DNA of 64,000 bases from Paenibacillus sp. Marseille-Q4541 (GTDB lineage: Bacteria > Bacillota > Bacilli > Paenibacillales > Paenibacillaceae), in NCBI RefSeq assembly GCF_018310695.1, contig NZ_JAGXCY010000005.1, positions 1-64,000 on the forward strand, in the 5' to 3' direction. Shown one piece after another: positions 35,110-45,528 of this stretch. The translations under genes and the position numbers were made by a program. The notes below the pieces were generated by a model that saw only the letters and a program-made list of their open reading frames with translations, made no database searches and was not told the origin of the DNA. The first letter of the stretch is position 1; every line of letters starts with the position of its first letter.

Positions 35110-37394
35110 TGAACATTAGTAATCTCTTGATCGTCCTCAGCGGACGCATGCAGTTTTCGATATTGACCGGGTGTATGCCCTGTTTCCTTTTTAAACTTAC
35201 GAATGAAGTTTGGCGTATCTTGATATCCGACTCGAGTAATGATTTCTTTTAATGGATCGCTGCTAGTCGTCAGTTGATGGATGACTTCCTGCATTCGTTT
35301 CTGCCAAATGTATTGAGAGAAATTAACTCCGACCTTCTCTTTGAAGGATCGGCTGAAATAGGAAGTGGAAATAGAGAACTCCTGAGAGATTGTTTCCAGG
35401 CTCAACTCGTATTCCGTGTAATGTTCATCAATGTAAGTAACAATCTGATCCATCAGAGAACGTTCTTCGGTCTCTTCATTGCTCTCTACCTGAACACAGA
35501 TAAACGAAGCTATCGTTTGTAAGTAATGTTCAAGGTCTTGCGTAGAATGGAAATCAGATGGATTGCGAATATCATGAATCACACTATGAATTCCTAGTTC
35601 TGACGCAGTTTTCAGCAGTATATTCAATAGATCAAAGCTAATGCATCGCATAAGCTGTAGTGGCATCTGTTGAGATTGAAGTGTTTCAATCGCTGTCGAA
35701 ATCGTTTGTTTTGCTACATCATAGTTTCCTTGTTTTAAACTTTGAGACAACTTGAGCAAGACATCCTTTGAGATCCAGAACGCTTCATCTTGTGAGAAAG
35801 ATAATTCTTCAAAGAAGGCGATTACGTTATTACCATTCACCAGCCTTGATTCGTGAGCAGAATATGCCTCGATAAAGGATTGGCTGAGCGAAGTAGCTTC
35901 TTGATAAAAGGATCCAGCTCCCATTTCGGGCGGTGTGCCAACGAGTTTCGTAATCCGTTCATGAATCGCTTCGACAAGGCGATGGTATCTGTCGGCAGAA
36001 CCTTCAACCTGATCATCATCAAAACCGACGATAAATGCCATCTGGTTGGTTTGGGTAAGCTCTACTCCGTATACTCTTGCACCCATAGTAGGGAATTCCA
36101 TGTCTGTCATCTGGCTGACCGTATTCATCCGTTCTGGTTGCACCAGTGGAGTTAGCGATGTATCCTTCCATTCCGTAATTAAAGCGAAATAATGACTGCG
36201 ATCAAATTGGATCCCAAGGGTATCCATCAGTTTCTTCGGAATCATTCGTCCGCTTTGACCATATTTCAGCATCATTAATAAATAATGATTGCGTGCATAA
36301 GGTTCATGGAGATTGGCCCGGAGATTTTGCTCCTGAAGTGCTCTGCGAATATGTTCTAGCTCGTTCCCTTTTCTTTCATAAGGTACGTCCTTACTAGTCG
36401 TAGAGGTGGAGTAAGCATACTGAGCAAGATCAAAGATAGGATGAACCTGTTTTCTGGCAAAAAGAATGGCCATGATGGTTCCAATAAGTAAGACAGCAGT
36501 AAACAAAATAAGAATGAAGCTGCGTATATGTATAACACTGCTGAAGAATTGATCGCTAGGCATGAGGGTCACATAACTCCATCCGTTGTCTTCGGATTTG
36601 ACAGTCACAACAGAGTGTTGTTCGTCATTAATAATCCGATTATGAATTCCAGATTCAAGTCCTGCAATCTCAGCTGCTTCGGGATCAGTAAGTGTTTCTC
36701 CATTGCGATTATTCGCGAGTATCTGACCATTGTTATCAAAGATATAGGTCATCCCTTGGTAATTGCCGAGAATGGATGAGATTAGTCCAGTTAACTCTTG
36801 CTCAGGAATAAGAAATAGTACAGTTCCATAAGGATGAGGATTGTTGGGTGTAATCGGTACCATATAAGACAAAAGGGATTGCTGCCGTGTCGTATTTAAA
36901 GTAACCATATCCGCAGGACGAATTGTAGGAAACGTAACGTTATTCATATCATCAATCAGTTGATCAGGGTTCCAGTTTCGAAAAGCAAACTGGTCTGTAA
37001 ATACATTCAGGCTGGACGTGCCGTCCGCGGAGTAGATCGTATCGTCTCCATGGAAGAAGAGAAACATGTCCCCAATGATAGAGCTGATAGATTGATATTT
37101 CTCAAGAGCCTGAACAGCTTCAAAGCTGTAGTAAGGATGATGGGCACGGTACGATGTCAATTGCTGATCGTAAGCCATTTGGGAAGCAATTTGATCCAGT
37201 TCTTTCATCCGGCCATCAATGATTGTCTTAGCTTGAGTCAACTGATTCAAATTGGATCGTTCAATCTCTTCTCTCAAATTACCGGCTGCATTGTGGTACA
37301 TAAGCACGGTGAGAAGAAGTAAAGGAATCAACAAGATACAGAGGTAAGACAAGGTATATTTCAAAAACAATTCGGACTTTAAATAGTTTCGCAT
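35100..37394 (-). CDS. membrane sensor AraC-family regulator
   Basis: 764 residues from the ATG at 37394, ten bases after CAGGAGG; the frame extends further upstream without signals. Order: helix about 10-32, a large extracellular dCache-like sensor domain, helix about 298-320 (FILILFTAVLLIGTIMAILF), a cytoplasmic middle, and two AraC helix-turn-helix motifs at the end (LSLETISQEFSISTSYFSRS, then ITRVGYQDTPNFIRKFKKET). This one-component architecture (YesN/YtdP-like) is typical of carbohydrate loci in Paenibacillus. It probably senses the oligosaccharide or its binding protein outside and activates the flanking operons. Confidence 0.9.
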   Translation of the reverse strand: MRNYLKSELFLKYTLSYLCILLIPLLLLTVLMYHNAAGNLREEIERSNLNQLTQAKTIIDGRMKELDQIASQMAYDQQLTSYRAHHPYYSFEAVQALEKYQSISSIIGDMFLFFHGDDTIYSADGTSSLNVFTDQFAFRNWNPDQLIDDMNNVTFPTIRPADMVTLNTTRQQSLLSYMVPITPNNPHPYGTVLFLIPEQELTGLISSILGNYQGMTYIFDNNGQILANNRNGETLTDPEAAEIAGLESGIHNRIINDEQHSVVTVKSEDNGWSYVTLMPSDQFFSSVIHIRSFILILFTAVLLIGTIMAILFARKQVHPIFDLAQYAYSTSTTSKDVPYERKGNELEHIRRALQEQNLRANLHEPYARNHYLLMMLKYGQSGRMIPKKLMDTLGIQFDRSHYFALITEWKDTSLTPLVQPERMNTVSQMTDMEFPTMGARVYGVELTQTNQMAFIVGFDDDQVEGSADRYHRLVEAIHERITKLVGTPPEMGAGSFYQEATSLSQSFIEAYSAHESRLVNGNNVIAFFEELSFSQDEAFWISKDVLLKLSQSLKQGNYDVAKQTISTAIETLQSQQMPLQLMRCISFDLLNILLKTASELGIHSVIHDIRNPSDFHSTQDLEHYLQTIASFICVQVESNEETEERSLMDQIVTYIDEHYTEYELSLETISQEFSISTSYFSRSFKEKVGVNFSQYIWQKRMQEVIHQLTTSSDPLKEIITRVGYQDTPNFIRKFKKETGHTPGQYRKLHASAEDDQEITNVQER

Positions 37395-37558
37395 TTCTTT
37401 ATCTGCCTCCTGTTGGTTGTCATTGTGTGTGGGAAATAGATTCATATTAAGGAGTACTCGAATTGAAAAATTACACTCATAAGATTCATCATACCAAATT
37501 TCTTCTAATTTGGAACCAAAAAAATGATGAATTATGGGAGAAGTGGAGATGATTGCGC

Positions 37559-38584
37559 TTGAAAATGAGTGGTGTTCCTGTACCTCAGATCCCATTCTCA
37601 CCGAAGCATTATTACTGTCAAAGAGCGGTTACTAAGCCTCATTTGGATGGACGTTTAGACAAGCCTTTCTGGGCAAATGTCCCATGGACAGAGGAATTTG
37701 TTGATATCGAAGGGGATCTAAAGCCACTACCTACGAAGCAGACTCGGGTGAAGATGCAATGGGATGACGAATATATGTATTTCGGTGCGGAACTAGTGGA
37801 AGATGAAATTTGGGCCACGCTGACAGAACGGGATTCCGTCATTTTTTACGATAATGATTTTGAAATTTTTATTGATCCCGATGGAGATAGCCATCAGTAC
37901 TATGAATTTGAGATGAATGCCTTAAATACAGTGTGGGATCTCATGTTAGTCAAGCCATATAGGGACGGTGGTCCACCTGTGAACAGCTGGGATATACAGG
38001 GACTTCAGACCGCTGTACATATTGATGGTGAACTAAACAATCCAAGCGCGAATAACCGAAAGTGGACACTCGAGGTAGCCATGCCATGGAAGACTCTGAA
38101 AGAATGTGCGGCAGATGGCCGTGCACCGCTTACGGGTGAATACTGGAGGGTTAACTTTTCACGAGTTCAATGGACAGTAGATGTTGTTGACGGAGCCTAT
38201 GTGAAGCGGAAGGATACAGAAACAGGGCGGCCACTTCCAGAAGATAACTGGGTATGGAGCCCGATGGGGATTGTGAACATGCATTACCCTGAACTATGGG
38301 GGTATGTGGTTTTTGTAGACAAAGCAAATTCTCATAAGGAATTCGTCCCGCATCCTGATGAACGGTTGAAATGGCAGCTCCGACAAGTTTATTATCGCCA
38401 GCGTAATTACTATGAAGAGCACGGTAAGTATTGCCCTGATCTTCAGTTGCTAGTCTCAGATGATCCTTGGAATGAGGATATTCAATTGGAGACGACAAGT
38501 GTTGGATTTCATGCTCAGGTTCTTTCAAGTGACAGAGACAGCCACATTCACATCAGGGAAGATGGATTGACTTGGAAGGATTAA
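37559..38584 (+). CDS. carbohydrate-binding family 9-like protein
   Basis: About 341 residues; the TTG at 37559 is best spaced from GTGGAG, with TTG 37553 and ATG 37565 as alternatives. HLDGRLDKPFWANVPWTEEF, RVKMQWDDEYMYFGAELVED and YDNDFEIFIDPDGDSHQYYE are the CBM9-like fold seen in bacterial glycan-processing loci, often called CBM9-like or heparinase-associated. There is no signal peptide and no catalytic module, so it would bind sugar in the cytoplasm or act as an uncharacterised enzyme. It is divergent from the AraC regulator across 164 bases. Confidence 0.8.
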   Translation: MKMSGVPVPQIPFSPKHYYCQRAVTKPHLDGRLDKPFWANVPWTEEFVDIEGDLKPLPTKQTRVKMQWDDEYMYFGAELVEDEIWATLTERDSVIFYDNDFEIFIDPDGDSHQYYEFEMNALNTVWDLMLVKPYRDGGPPVNSWDIQGLQTAVHIDGELNNPSANNRKWTLEVAMPWKTLKECAADGRAPLTGEYWRVNFSRVQWTVDVVDGAYVKRKDTETGRPLPEDNWVWSPMGIVNMHYPELWGYVVFVDKANSHKEFVPHPDERLKWQLRQVYYRQRNYYEEHGKYCPDLQLLVSDDPWNEDIQLETTSVGFHAQVLSSDRDSHIHIREDGLTWKD

Positions 38585-38727
38585 CAGGTAGAAAATAGCA
38601 ATGAGCAGGAATTGGTAAAAACATCATGTCAGCAATACGTATTTCCTGGAAAATAATTATGGAAAAGAAAACCCTTAAGACAGATGTACGGCTCTTAGCT
38701 CTATAAAAAGTCGAAGGAGGAGCTGTA

Positions 38728-41319
38728 ATGACAACACTATCAGCATATGGATTGGATACAACTGTACTGGAGCGGAAATTTGAGGAGAAGCGTGCCCTTG
38801 GGAGCGAAAGGCAGGAAGATTTGTTTGATATCTTTAATGCTTTGCTTTCAGAGGAAGAGGAGATCCTTCTTAAATTTTTATATGCCTATATGCCTGTTCA
38901 TGATATGGCCGATTACGATGGAGTGTTTTTTCTAAACCATGTACGCAAGGCGCTTCAAGTCCGCAAGGAAATGCCATGGGGGGCAGCAATTCCAAACGAG
39001 ATTTTCCTTCATTTTGTGCTTCCTTACCGGGTGAACAATGAGAATATCGATGATAGCCGCAGTGTAATTTACGAAGACTTGAAGGGCCGCGTATCTTCAC
39101 TTGGAATGAAAGAAGCGGTTCTAGAAACGAATTACTGGTGTCATGAAAAAGCGACTTATGTCGGCAGTGATATGCGAACCGTATCACCGTTAACCCTGAT
39201 GCGAACCGCGCTCGGACGCTGCGGAGAGCAATCTACGCTTGCGGTAACTGCGCTGCGAAGTATCGGGATTCCGGCGAGACAATGTTACACTCCGCGCTGG
39301 GTACATTGTGATTCCAATCATGCATGGGTGGAAGCTTGGACGGACGGAGAATGGCATTTCTTAGGCGCGTGTGAGCCAGAACCTATGCTTGATGAAGGCT
39401 GGTTCCGTGCACCTGCACAGCGAGCCATGCTTGTAAACACTCGTGTTGCAGCGGATTACCATGGACCAGAAGAGGTATGTTCCAGACAAGAATGGTATGA
39501 AGAAATTAACATGCTTGATCGGTATGCTTCCACAAGAAGAGTTACCGTCCTTGTGACAGATGAACAAGGAAAGCCGCTTCCTAAAGCTGAGGTTCATTTT
39601 CAGGTGTACAACTCTGCAGAGTTCTTCTCGATTGCCACACTCATGGCGAATGAAGAGGGACGAGTAAGCTTAACGACTGGTTACGGAGACTTGATTTTAC
39701 ACGGAAAAACAGCGGATCGTTATGGCTGGATAAAAGCAAGTGTACGGGAAACTGCCGACTTCGAGCTTAGGTTATCTATTCATCATGAGCAGCAAGAATA
39801 TGTGGAATTTGATCTTGTTCCGCCCCCGGCAGCTCCTGCTTCCGAACAATCGGTTTTGGCTGAACAGCAGGCGAAGCACGATGAAAGGCTAAGAGAAGGA
39901 ACGGAGATCAGAACTCGTTTTGAAGAGCAGTTCATTTCAGCAGAACAAGCTGCACGAATTGCTGAGCAGTGTGGTCTTCCTGAAGATCGAGTACAGCGTG
40001 TTCTTCAATTAGCGAAAGGAAACGGAGAAGAACTTGCTTCTTTTCTAAAAGATACATCGGAAGAATGGCGGGAACTTGCTTTACGTCTGTTGGAATCACT
40101 ACGAGACAAGGATCTTGCGGATAGCAATAAAGCCATGCTGGAAGATCATTTAAAAGGGTCTAAGCAATACTCCGGTCAAACAAATGATGCTGCATTTTTT
40201 GATGAGTATGTGTTATGCCCTCGGGTGTACTTTGAGATGCTTGCTCCTTACCGAACCTATTTCCAGCAGCAATTTACGGAGATGGAGCAGTCCGTATATG
40301 CTATCAATCCGAAACTTCTTGCGGACCGGATTGATAGCATGGTGAAAGTCGTAGACGGATTCGATCGTTATCCTCGGATGGCTACACCAGCTGGTGCGTA
40401 TCGCCTCAAAGTGACCGATTCTGGTAGCAGGGACATCCTTTTTGTAGCAGCTGCAAGATCGATAGGGATTCCGGCACGACTGGAACCTCATCACTTGGAC
40501 CCTGAATATATGCTGGATGGGGAGTGGAAGCGCGTTTACGCTGATGTCGTCACAGCGGAGAACGATTTCCCTAAGGGGGCTGTTCGGTTCATCGAAACAG
40601 AAGGAGCAAGAGAGCCTGCGTCTTACTTTGAAAATGTGACACTGGCTCGTTTAGAAGAAGGTGTATACCAGACGCTGAACATGCCTTACGGAGAAAAAGA
40701 CCTATACGACAAAGCCATTGAAGTGATGTCAGGTGAGTACCGCTTAACGACAGGAGTAAGACTTAGCGATGGTTCCGTGAAGGTACGTTTGGAGTTCTTC
40801 ACCGTACACGCAGGTCAGGAAGTACAGCGAACGCTCATCTACCGTTACCAAGAAACAGAGGTTCCGGTCATTGGTCATCTAACGCCGGAGTTATTTCCAC
40901 AAGTTCCAAGTACAGTGGGCGAAGAAACCATTTCTAACTCCAGCGGACTAATTCTCGCATGGATGGAACCGGAACGGGAACCGACGAAACATCTACTTCG
41001 TGAGCTGAGAGAGCTAAGAGCAGAGATGGAGGCGGAAGGCGCACAGATTTGTCTGTATGTGCAGGATGAGCACGACAATACCATGCTGCAAACAGAAGGA
41101 CTGCCTGCAGGAACTTGTAAGATCATAGATCCTGAGCTCACATCTTTGCAGAAACTGGCAAAACGGATGGGGGAAAGTTTTGGACTGAGAGGCACAAACC
41201 GTCCGGTAGTTCTTTATGTAGATCAGGATAGCAATATTCGTTATTTTATTCAGGGCTACAAGCTAGGAATAGTCAAAGAGCTAATACAAACGATGCAAAA
41301 CTTGAAAGTGAAAAACTAA
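38728..41319 (+). CDS. large transglutaminase-fold protein of a glycan locus
   Basis: 863 residues, no signal peptide. A helical N-terminus (1-130) leads into a transglutaminase-like core: GRCGEQSTLAVTALRSIGIP (Cys165 nucleophile), DSNHAWVEAWTDGEWHFLGA (His198); the usual third-acid position reads GACEPEP. A carboxypeptidase-regulatory-like beta domain follows (about 270-345, TVLVTDEQGKPLPKAEVHFQ). A second, degenerate core lies near 552-605 (GSRDILFVAAARSIGIPARL), lacking the cysteine. A C-terminal thioredoxin-like region (about 735-860) has no CxxC. The fold includes cysteine proteases and the eukaryotic cytosolic peptide N-glycanase. Beside three mannosidases, a deglycosylation role on imported glycopeptides is a reasonable inference. 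AAGGAGGAG precedes the ATG. Confidence 0.8.
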   Translation: MTTLSAYGLDTTVLERKFEEKRALGSERQEDLFDIFNALLSEEEEILLKFLYAYMPVHDMADYDGVFFLNHVRKALQVRKEMPWGAAIPNEIFLHFVLPYRVNNENIDDSRSVIYEDLKGRVSSLGMKEAVLETNYWCHEKATYVGSDMRTVSPLTLMRTALGRCGEQSTLAVTALRSIGIPARQCYTPRWVHCDSNHAWVEAWTDGEWHFLGACEPEPMLDEGWFRAPAQRAMLVNTRVAADYHGPEEVCSRQEWYEEINMLDRYASTRRVTVLVTDEQGKPLPKAEVHFQVYNSAEFFSIATLMANEEGRVSLTTGYGDLILHGKTADRYGWIKASVRETADFELRLSIHHEQQEYVEFDLVPPPAAPASEQSVLAEQQAKHDERLREGTEIRTRFEEQFISAEQAARIAEQCGLPEDRVQRVLQLAKGNGEELASFLKDTSEEWRELALRLLESLRDKDLADSNKAMLEDHLKGSKQYSGQTNDAAFFDEYVLCPRVYFEMLAPYRTYFQQQFTEMEQSVYAINPKLLADRIDSMVKVVDGFDRYPRMATPAGAYRLKVTDSGSRDILFVAAARSIGIPARLEPHHLDPEYMLDGEWKRVYADVVTAENDFPKGAVRFIETEGAREPASYFENVTLARLEEGVYQTLNMPYGEKDLYDKAIEVMSGEYRLTTGVRLSDGSVKVRLEFFTVHAGQEVQRTLIYRYQETEVPVIGHLTPELFPQVPSTVGEETISNSSGLILAWMEPEREPTKHLLRELRELRAEMEAEGAQICLYVQDEHDNTMLQTEGLPAGTCKIIDPELTSLQKLAKRMGESFGLRGTNRPVVLYVDQDSNIRYFIQGYKLGIVKELIQTMQNLKVKN

Positions 41320-41355
41320 TTCAACATTTTTACCAACGGAGAGGGGAAACAACAC

Positions 41356-42657
41356 ATGAATCAATTGCCAACAGCGGTGACACGCACAATGGAAGAAGCG
41401 AAAACAATCCTTGCAGGGGAGCCAAAACTGCTTGAACTGTTCCTCAATTGTTTTCCAAATACACTGACAACGACTACGAAAACTCATGAGGATGGAACCT
41501 CTTATGTTTTTACAGGTGATATTCCAGCAATGTGGCTTCGTGATTCCAGCGCTCAAGTAACTCAGTACCTGACTCTGGCTAATGAAGATGAGGATATTCG
41601 TAACATTATCAAAGGGCTGGTCCGTAAACAGCTTGGTTATATCCAAATTGATCCTTATGCTAATGCTTTTAACGAAACAGAACTTTCGATCTCAGACCTG
41701 CATTATCAGGACGAAACAGAGCTGAATGGCTGGGTATGGGAGCGTAAATATGAGATTGATTCCTTGTGCTATCCACTGCAACTGAGCTATCTCTACTGGA
41801 AGGAAACCGGCGATGCTTCCTTATTCAATGATGAATTCAAAACGACAGTAGACATCATTACGAACTTGTGGAAAACAGAGCAGACTCACCGGGAAAGTTC
41901 ATCTTACCGTTTTGTGCGTCATGATTGCATGCCTTCTGATACACTTCCGGAAAATGGGCTTGGTACTCCTGTAGCTAAAACAGGTATGACTTGGTGCGGC
42001 TTCCGTCCGAGTGACGATGCATGCCAGTATGGCTATTTGATTCCATCTAATATGTTTGCGGTAGTTGTCCTTCGTTATGTAGAAGAAATTGCACGTGACG
42101 TATACGGAGATAACGCTTGGGCTGGACAAGTAGCAGACCTTGCAACTGAAATTGATGAAGGTATTCAAAAATATGGTATCGTGGAACACCCAGAATTTGG
42201 TCCGATTTACGCTTATGAAACAGACGGTATGGGTAACCACAACCTGATGGATGATGCCAATGTACCAAGTTTGCTGTCGATTCCTTACCTTGGTTACAGA
42301 GACGCAAAAGATCCGGTATATCAAAATACCCGCCGTTTTATTTTGAGTGAAGAGAATCCGTATTATTATGCAGGAACGGCTGCATCAGGCATCGGAAGTC
42401 CGCATACGCCAAAAGAGTACATCTGGCATATCAGTCTTTCCATGCAAGGACTCACTTCCATTTCCGAAGATGAGAGAAAACAACTGCTTGAGACCCTTAT
42501 TTCCACAGATGCAGGAACGGGATATATGCATGAAGGTTTCCACAAAGATAATCCAGCGAAGTTTACACGCGATTGGTTCGCATGGGCGAACAGTATCTTT
42601 TCACAGTTCGTCTACCAAGAGAAACTGAAGTCTGCACGCAAATCGATGACATCTTGA
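41356..42657 (+). CDS. GH125 exo-alpha-1,6-mannosidase
   Basis: 433 residues, the normal length of the family. FTGDIPAMWLRDSSAQVTQY (about 56), PYANAFNETE, GMTWCGFRPSDDACQYGYLI and MDDANVPSLLSIPYLGY are the hallmark segments of the (alpha/alpha)6 GH125 enzymes. They release alpha-1,6-linked mannose from N-glycans and mannans by inversion, without a metal. No signal peptide, so it acts in the cytoplasm. It sits 36 bases after the transglutaminase-fold gene and 23 before the GH38 gene in one operon. Confidence 0.93.
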   Translation: MNQLPTAVTRTMEEAKTILAGEPKLLELFLNCFPNTLTTTTKTHEDGTSYVFTGDIPAMWLRDSSAQVTQYLTLANEDEDIRNIIKGLVRKQLGYIQIDPYANAFNETELSISDLHYQDETELNGWVWERKYEIDSLCYPLQLSYLYWKETGDASLFNDEFKTTVDIITNLWKTEQTHRESSSYRFVRHDCMPSDTLPENGLGTPVAKTGMTWCGFRPSDDACQYGYLIPSNMFAVVVLRYVEEIARDVYGDNAWAGQVADLATEIDEGIQKYGIVEHPEFGPIYAYETDGMGNHNLMDDANVPSLLSIPYLGYRDAKDPVYQNTRRFILSEENPYYYAGTAASGIGSPHTPKEYIWHISLSMQGLTSISEDERKQLLETLISTDAGTGYMHEGFHKDNPAKFTRDWFAWANSIFSQFVYQEKLKSARKSMTS

Positions 42658-42680
42658 TTTTACTTGAGGAGGATATTGAC

Positions 42681-45488
42681 ATGAACAAAAAAACAGCTCA
42701 CGTTATTTCACATACTCACTGGGACCGCGAATGGTATATGCCGTATGAATATCATCACAAACTGTTAATCGAGCTTATGGATACACTGCTTGAAACGCTG
42801 GAAAAGGATCCGGAATATCGCAGTTTCCACCTCGATGGTCAGACGATTATGCTCGAAGATTATTTGCAAATTCGTCCTGAGAAGAAAGAGGAACTGAAAC
42901 GTTACATTCAGGAAGGCCGCATTCATATCGGACCTTGGTATATCCTGCAGGATGAGTTTTTGACAAGCAGCGAAGCGAATGTTAGAAACTTGCAGATTGG
43001 ACATAAAGACGCGCGCGAATACGGAAATATTTCCAAACTCGGCTATTTCCCGGACAGCTTCGGTAATATGGGACAAGCACCGCAAATGTTGAAACAAGCA
43101 GGAATTGATGTAGCTGTGTTCGGCCGCGGCGTTAAGCCAACTGGATTTAACAATATGGTATCGGAAGAAGCCGGTTATGAATCTCCGTTCTCTGAGATGG
43201 TATGGCAGTCGCCTGACGGTTCCGAAGTACTCGGAGTGTTGTTTGCGAACTGGTACTGTAACGGAATGGAAGTCCCTGTTGATCCGGAAGAAGCGAAGAT
43301 ATACTGGGACAAAGCGCTGTCTAGTGCTGAAAAATTTGCATCGACAGGACAACTGCTGTTCATGAACGGATGTGATCATCAGCCGATTCAGACTGATTTG
43401 TCAGCTGCACTGACTACAGCACGTGAACTGTACCCGGATGTAGATTTTGTTCATGCAAGCTTTGATGAATATGTAGAGGCTCTGCAAAAGGAACTTCCTG
43501 AGCGTCTTCAGAAAGTTCATGGTGAGCTGCGCAGCCAGCGTACCGACGGCTGGTATACCCTTGTTAACACGGCATCAAGCCGAGTGTACCTCAAGCAGAT
43601 GAATGCGAAAGTACAAAATCTGCTAGAGCAAGTTGCTGAACCATTGTCAACAGCGGCATACCTGACTGGAAAAACTTATCCACATCACTTGCTGGAATAT
43701 GCATGGAAAACACTGATGCAGAACCATCCGCATGATAGCATCTGTGGCTGCAGTGTGGATGAAGTTCACCGTGAGATGGTGACTCGTTTTGAAAAGGCAC
43801 AGCATATGACCGAAGCAATTATTGATGATGCACTGAGCGGTATTGCCGGGGAAATCGATACGACGAAGCTTGGAAGTGAGCAGGAAACAGTGGAGATCTC
43901 AGGTGATGTTCCATCCCGTATTCCATTTACCGTATTTAACGGAACAGGTGATGAGCGAAGTGGTGTTGTAGAGATTACGCTTCAGCTAAATCGTCGTTAT
44001 TTCTCTGAAAATTACCCGAATGTACTTGCTCGTGAACTGAGAGAACAGCCAATTCCTGCTGGACGTCTTGTGAGTGAAGACGGCAGTGAAATCATCTGTA
44101 CAATTGAAGATGCAGGTGTTCAGTTCGGATATGATCTGCCTAAAGATCGTTTCCGTCAGCCTTACGTTTCACGCTGCATCAAGCTTACTTTTGAAGCAGA
44201 ACAGGTTCCTGCTGTTGGATATCGTTCGTTTGCTTTTGTACCAAATAACAGTGTTCTCTCCCTAACGGATGCAGCAACACCGGTCATTCTTGGTGCAGAT
44301 GCGAAAGTTTCATCTGACGACTTGTCCATTACTGCACGCTCCATGGAGAATGAATATGTACGTCTGAATATTGCGGAAGACGGATCTATTGAACTGACGA
44401 ACAAAAAGACAGGTCAAGTTCAGACAGGGCTTGCTGTGATTGAAGATTCCGGTGATATCGGAAACGAATATATGTTCAAAAAGCCAAACGGCGAAGTTCC
44501 ACTGACGACGAAAGGATCACAAGCCAGCATCCGCATCGTAGAAGAAACGCCTTATCGTGTAGCTATGGAGATTGTGCATGATATGCAGATCCCTGCTTCT
44601 GCTGATGAACTTCTTGAACAAGAGATGACTGGACTGGTTGGTTTCCCTGCCCGCAAAGCTGGACGTTCTGACGTTAAGGTTAGTCTTCCTGTTACTCTGC
44701 GCGTATCCCTTGAGAAATCATCACGTAGAGTCGATGTGGATGCAACGATTCTCAATCAGGCCAAGGATCACCGTGTACGCGTATTGTTCCCAACTGATTT
44801 CACGGCGACATCTCATCAAGCGGAATCTATCTTTGAATGTGCGGAGAGACCAAACATCCCTGCACCGGAGTGGGAAAATCCGAGCAACGATCAGCACATG
44901 CAGTCTTATGTCAGCATGAGTGATGGTACTCAGGGTCTTACGATTATCGGAAATGGCCTTAACGAATATGAAATTCTGAACGAGCGAAATACCATCGCAG
45001 TAACGGTACTTCGTTCAGTAGGAGAACTAGGGGATTGGGGCGTGTTCCCAACACCGGAAGCGCAGTGCCTCGGAGAACAAAAAGCAAGCTTCTCCATTGT
45101 TATTCATGAAGGCGATGTGATTACTTCAGGAGCATACAAAGAAGTGACATCCCGTAACACGCCTTGGTTTACAAAACAGCTGCCTGTGCAAGAAGGTACG
45201 CTTCCAGCTACACACAGTTTCTTGTCTTGGAACGGAACAGGCATGGCATTCTCTTCACTGAAGGTGAGTCAAGTGAGTGGAGATGTCGTATCTCGCTGGG
45301 TGAATCTGACGGGTGAGCAGCAAGAACTGAGCTTAGAATCGTTAACGAAGGGTACGGATGCTTACCGGAGTAACCTTCTGGAAGAACAGCTGGAGAAAGT
45401 AGCTTTCTTGAATGATAACAATGGACTCTCCCTCCCAGTACAGAAGGCAGAGATCGTAAGTATCGGATGGAAACCAGCTAAAGTATAA
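42681..45488 (+). CDS. GH38 alpha-mannosidase
   Basis: 935 residues from the ATG at 42681 after GAGGAGG; an earlier in-frame start has no site. Zinc motif HVISHTHWDREWYMPYEYHH (about 6-25) and nucleophile aspartate in LGYFPDSFGNMGQAPQMLKQ (about 117-136). The HDSICGCSVDEVHREM segment is also typical. The C-terminal half is the usual beta-sandwich. GH38 enzymes retain configuration and remove alpha-linked mannose of mixed linkages. Cytoplasmic (no signal peptide). Relatives include E. coli MngB, which acts on mannosyl-glycerate phosphate, so substrate assignment to N-glycan cores is by context. Confidence 0.93.
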   Translation: MNKKTAHVISHTHWDREWYMPYEYHHKLLIELMDTLLETLEKDPEYRSFHLDGQTIMLEDYLQIRPEKKEELKRYIQEGRIHIGPWYILQDEFLTSSEANVRNLQIGHKDAREYGNISKLGYFPDSFGNMGQAPQMLKQAGIDVAVFGRGVKPTGFNNMVSEEAGYESPFSEMVWQSPDGSEVLGVLFANWYCNGMEVPVDPEEAKIYWDKALSSAEKFASTGQLLFMNGCDHQPIQTDLSAALTTARELYPDVDFVHASFDEYVEALQKELPERLQKVHGELRSQRTDGWYTLVNTASSRVYLKQMNAKVQNLLEQVAEPLSTAAYLTGKTYPHHLLEYAWKTLMQNHPHDSICGCSVDEVHREMVTRFEKAQHMTEAIIDDALSGIAGEIDTTKLGSEQETVEISGDVPSRIPFTVFNGTGDERSGVVEITLQLNRRYFSENYPNVLARELREQPIPAGRLVSEDGSEIICTIEDAGVQFGYDLPKDRFRQPYVSRCIKLTFEAEQVPAVGYRSFAFVPNNSVLSLTDAATPVILGADAKVSSDDLSITARSMENEYVRLNIAEDGSIELTNKKTGQVQTGLAVIEDSGDIGNEYMFKKPNGEVPLTTKGSQASIRIVEETPYRVAMEIVHDMQIPASADELLEQEMTGLVGFPARKAGRSDVKVSLPVTLRVSLEKSSRRVDVDATILNQAKDHRVRVLFPTDFTATSHQAESIFECAERPNIPAPEWENPSNDQHMQSYVSMSDGTQGLTIIGNGLNEYEILNERNTIAVTVLRSVGELGDWGVFPTPEAQCLGEQKASFSIVIHEGDVITSGAYKEVTSRNTPWFTKQLPVQEGTLPATHSFLSWNGTGMAFSSLKVSQVSGDVVSRWVNLTGEQQELSLESLTKGTDAYRSNLLEEQLEKVAFLNDNNGLSLPVQKAEIVSIGWKPAKV

Positions 45489-45528
45489 AAGTACAACCGA
45501 ATCTAAGCCAGAAAAGGAGCTGTATAGA

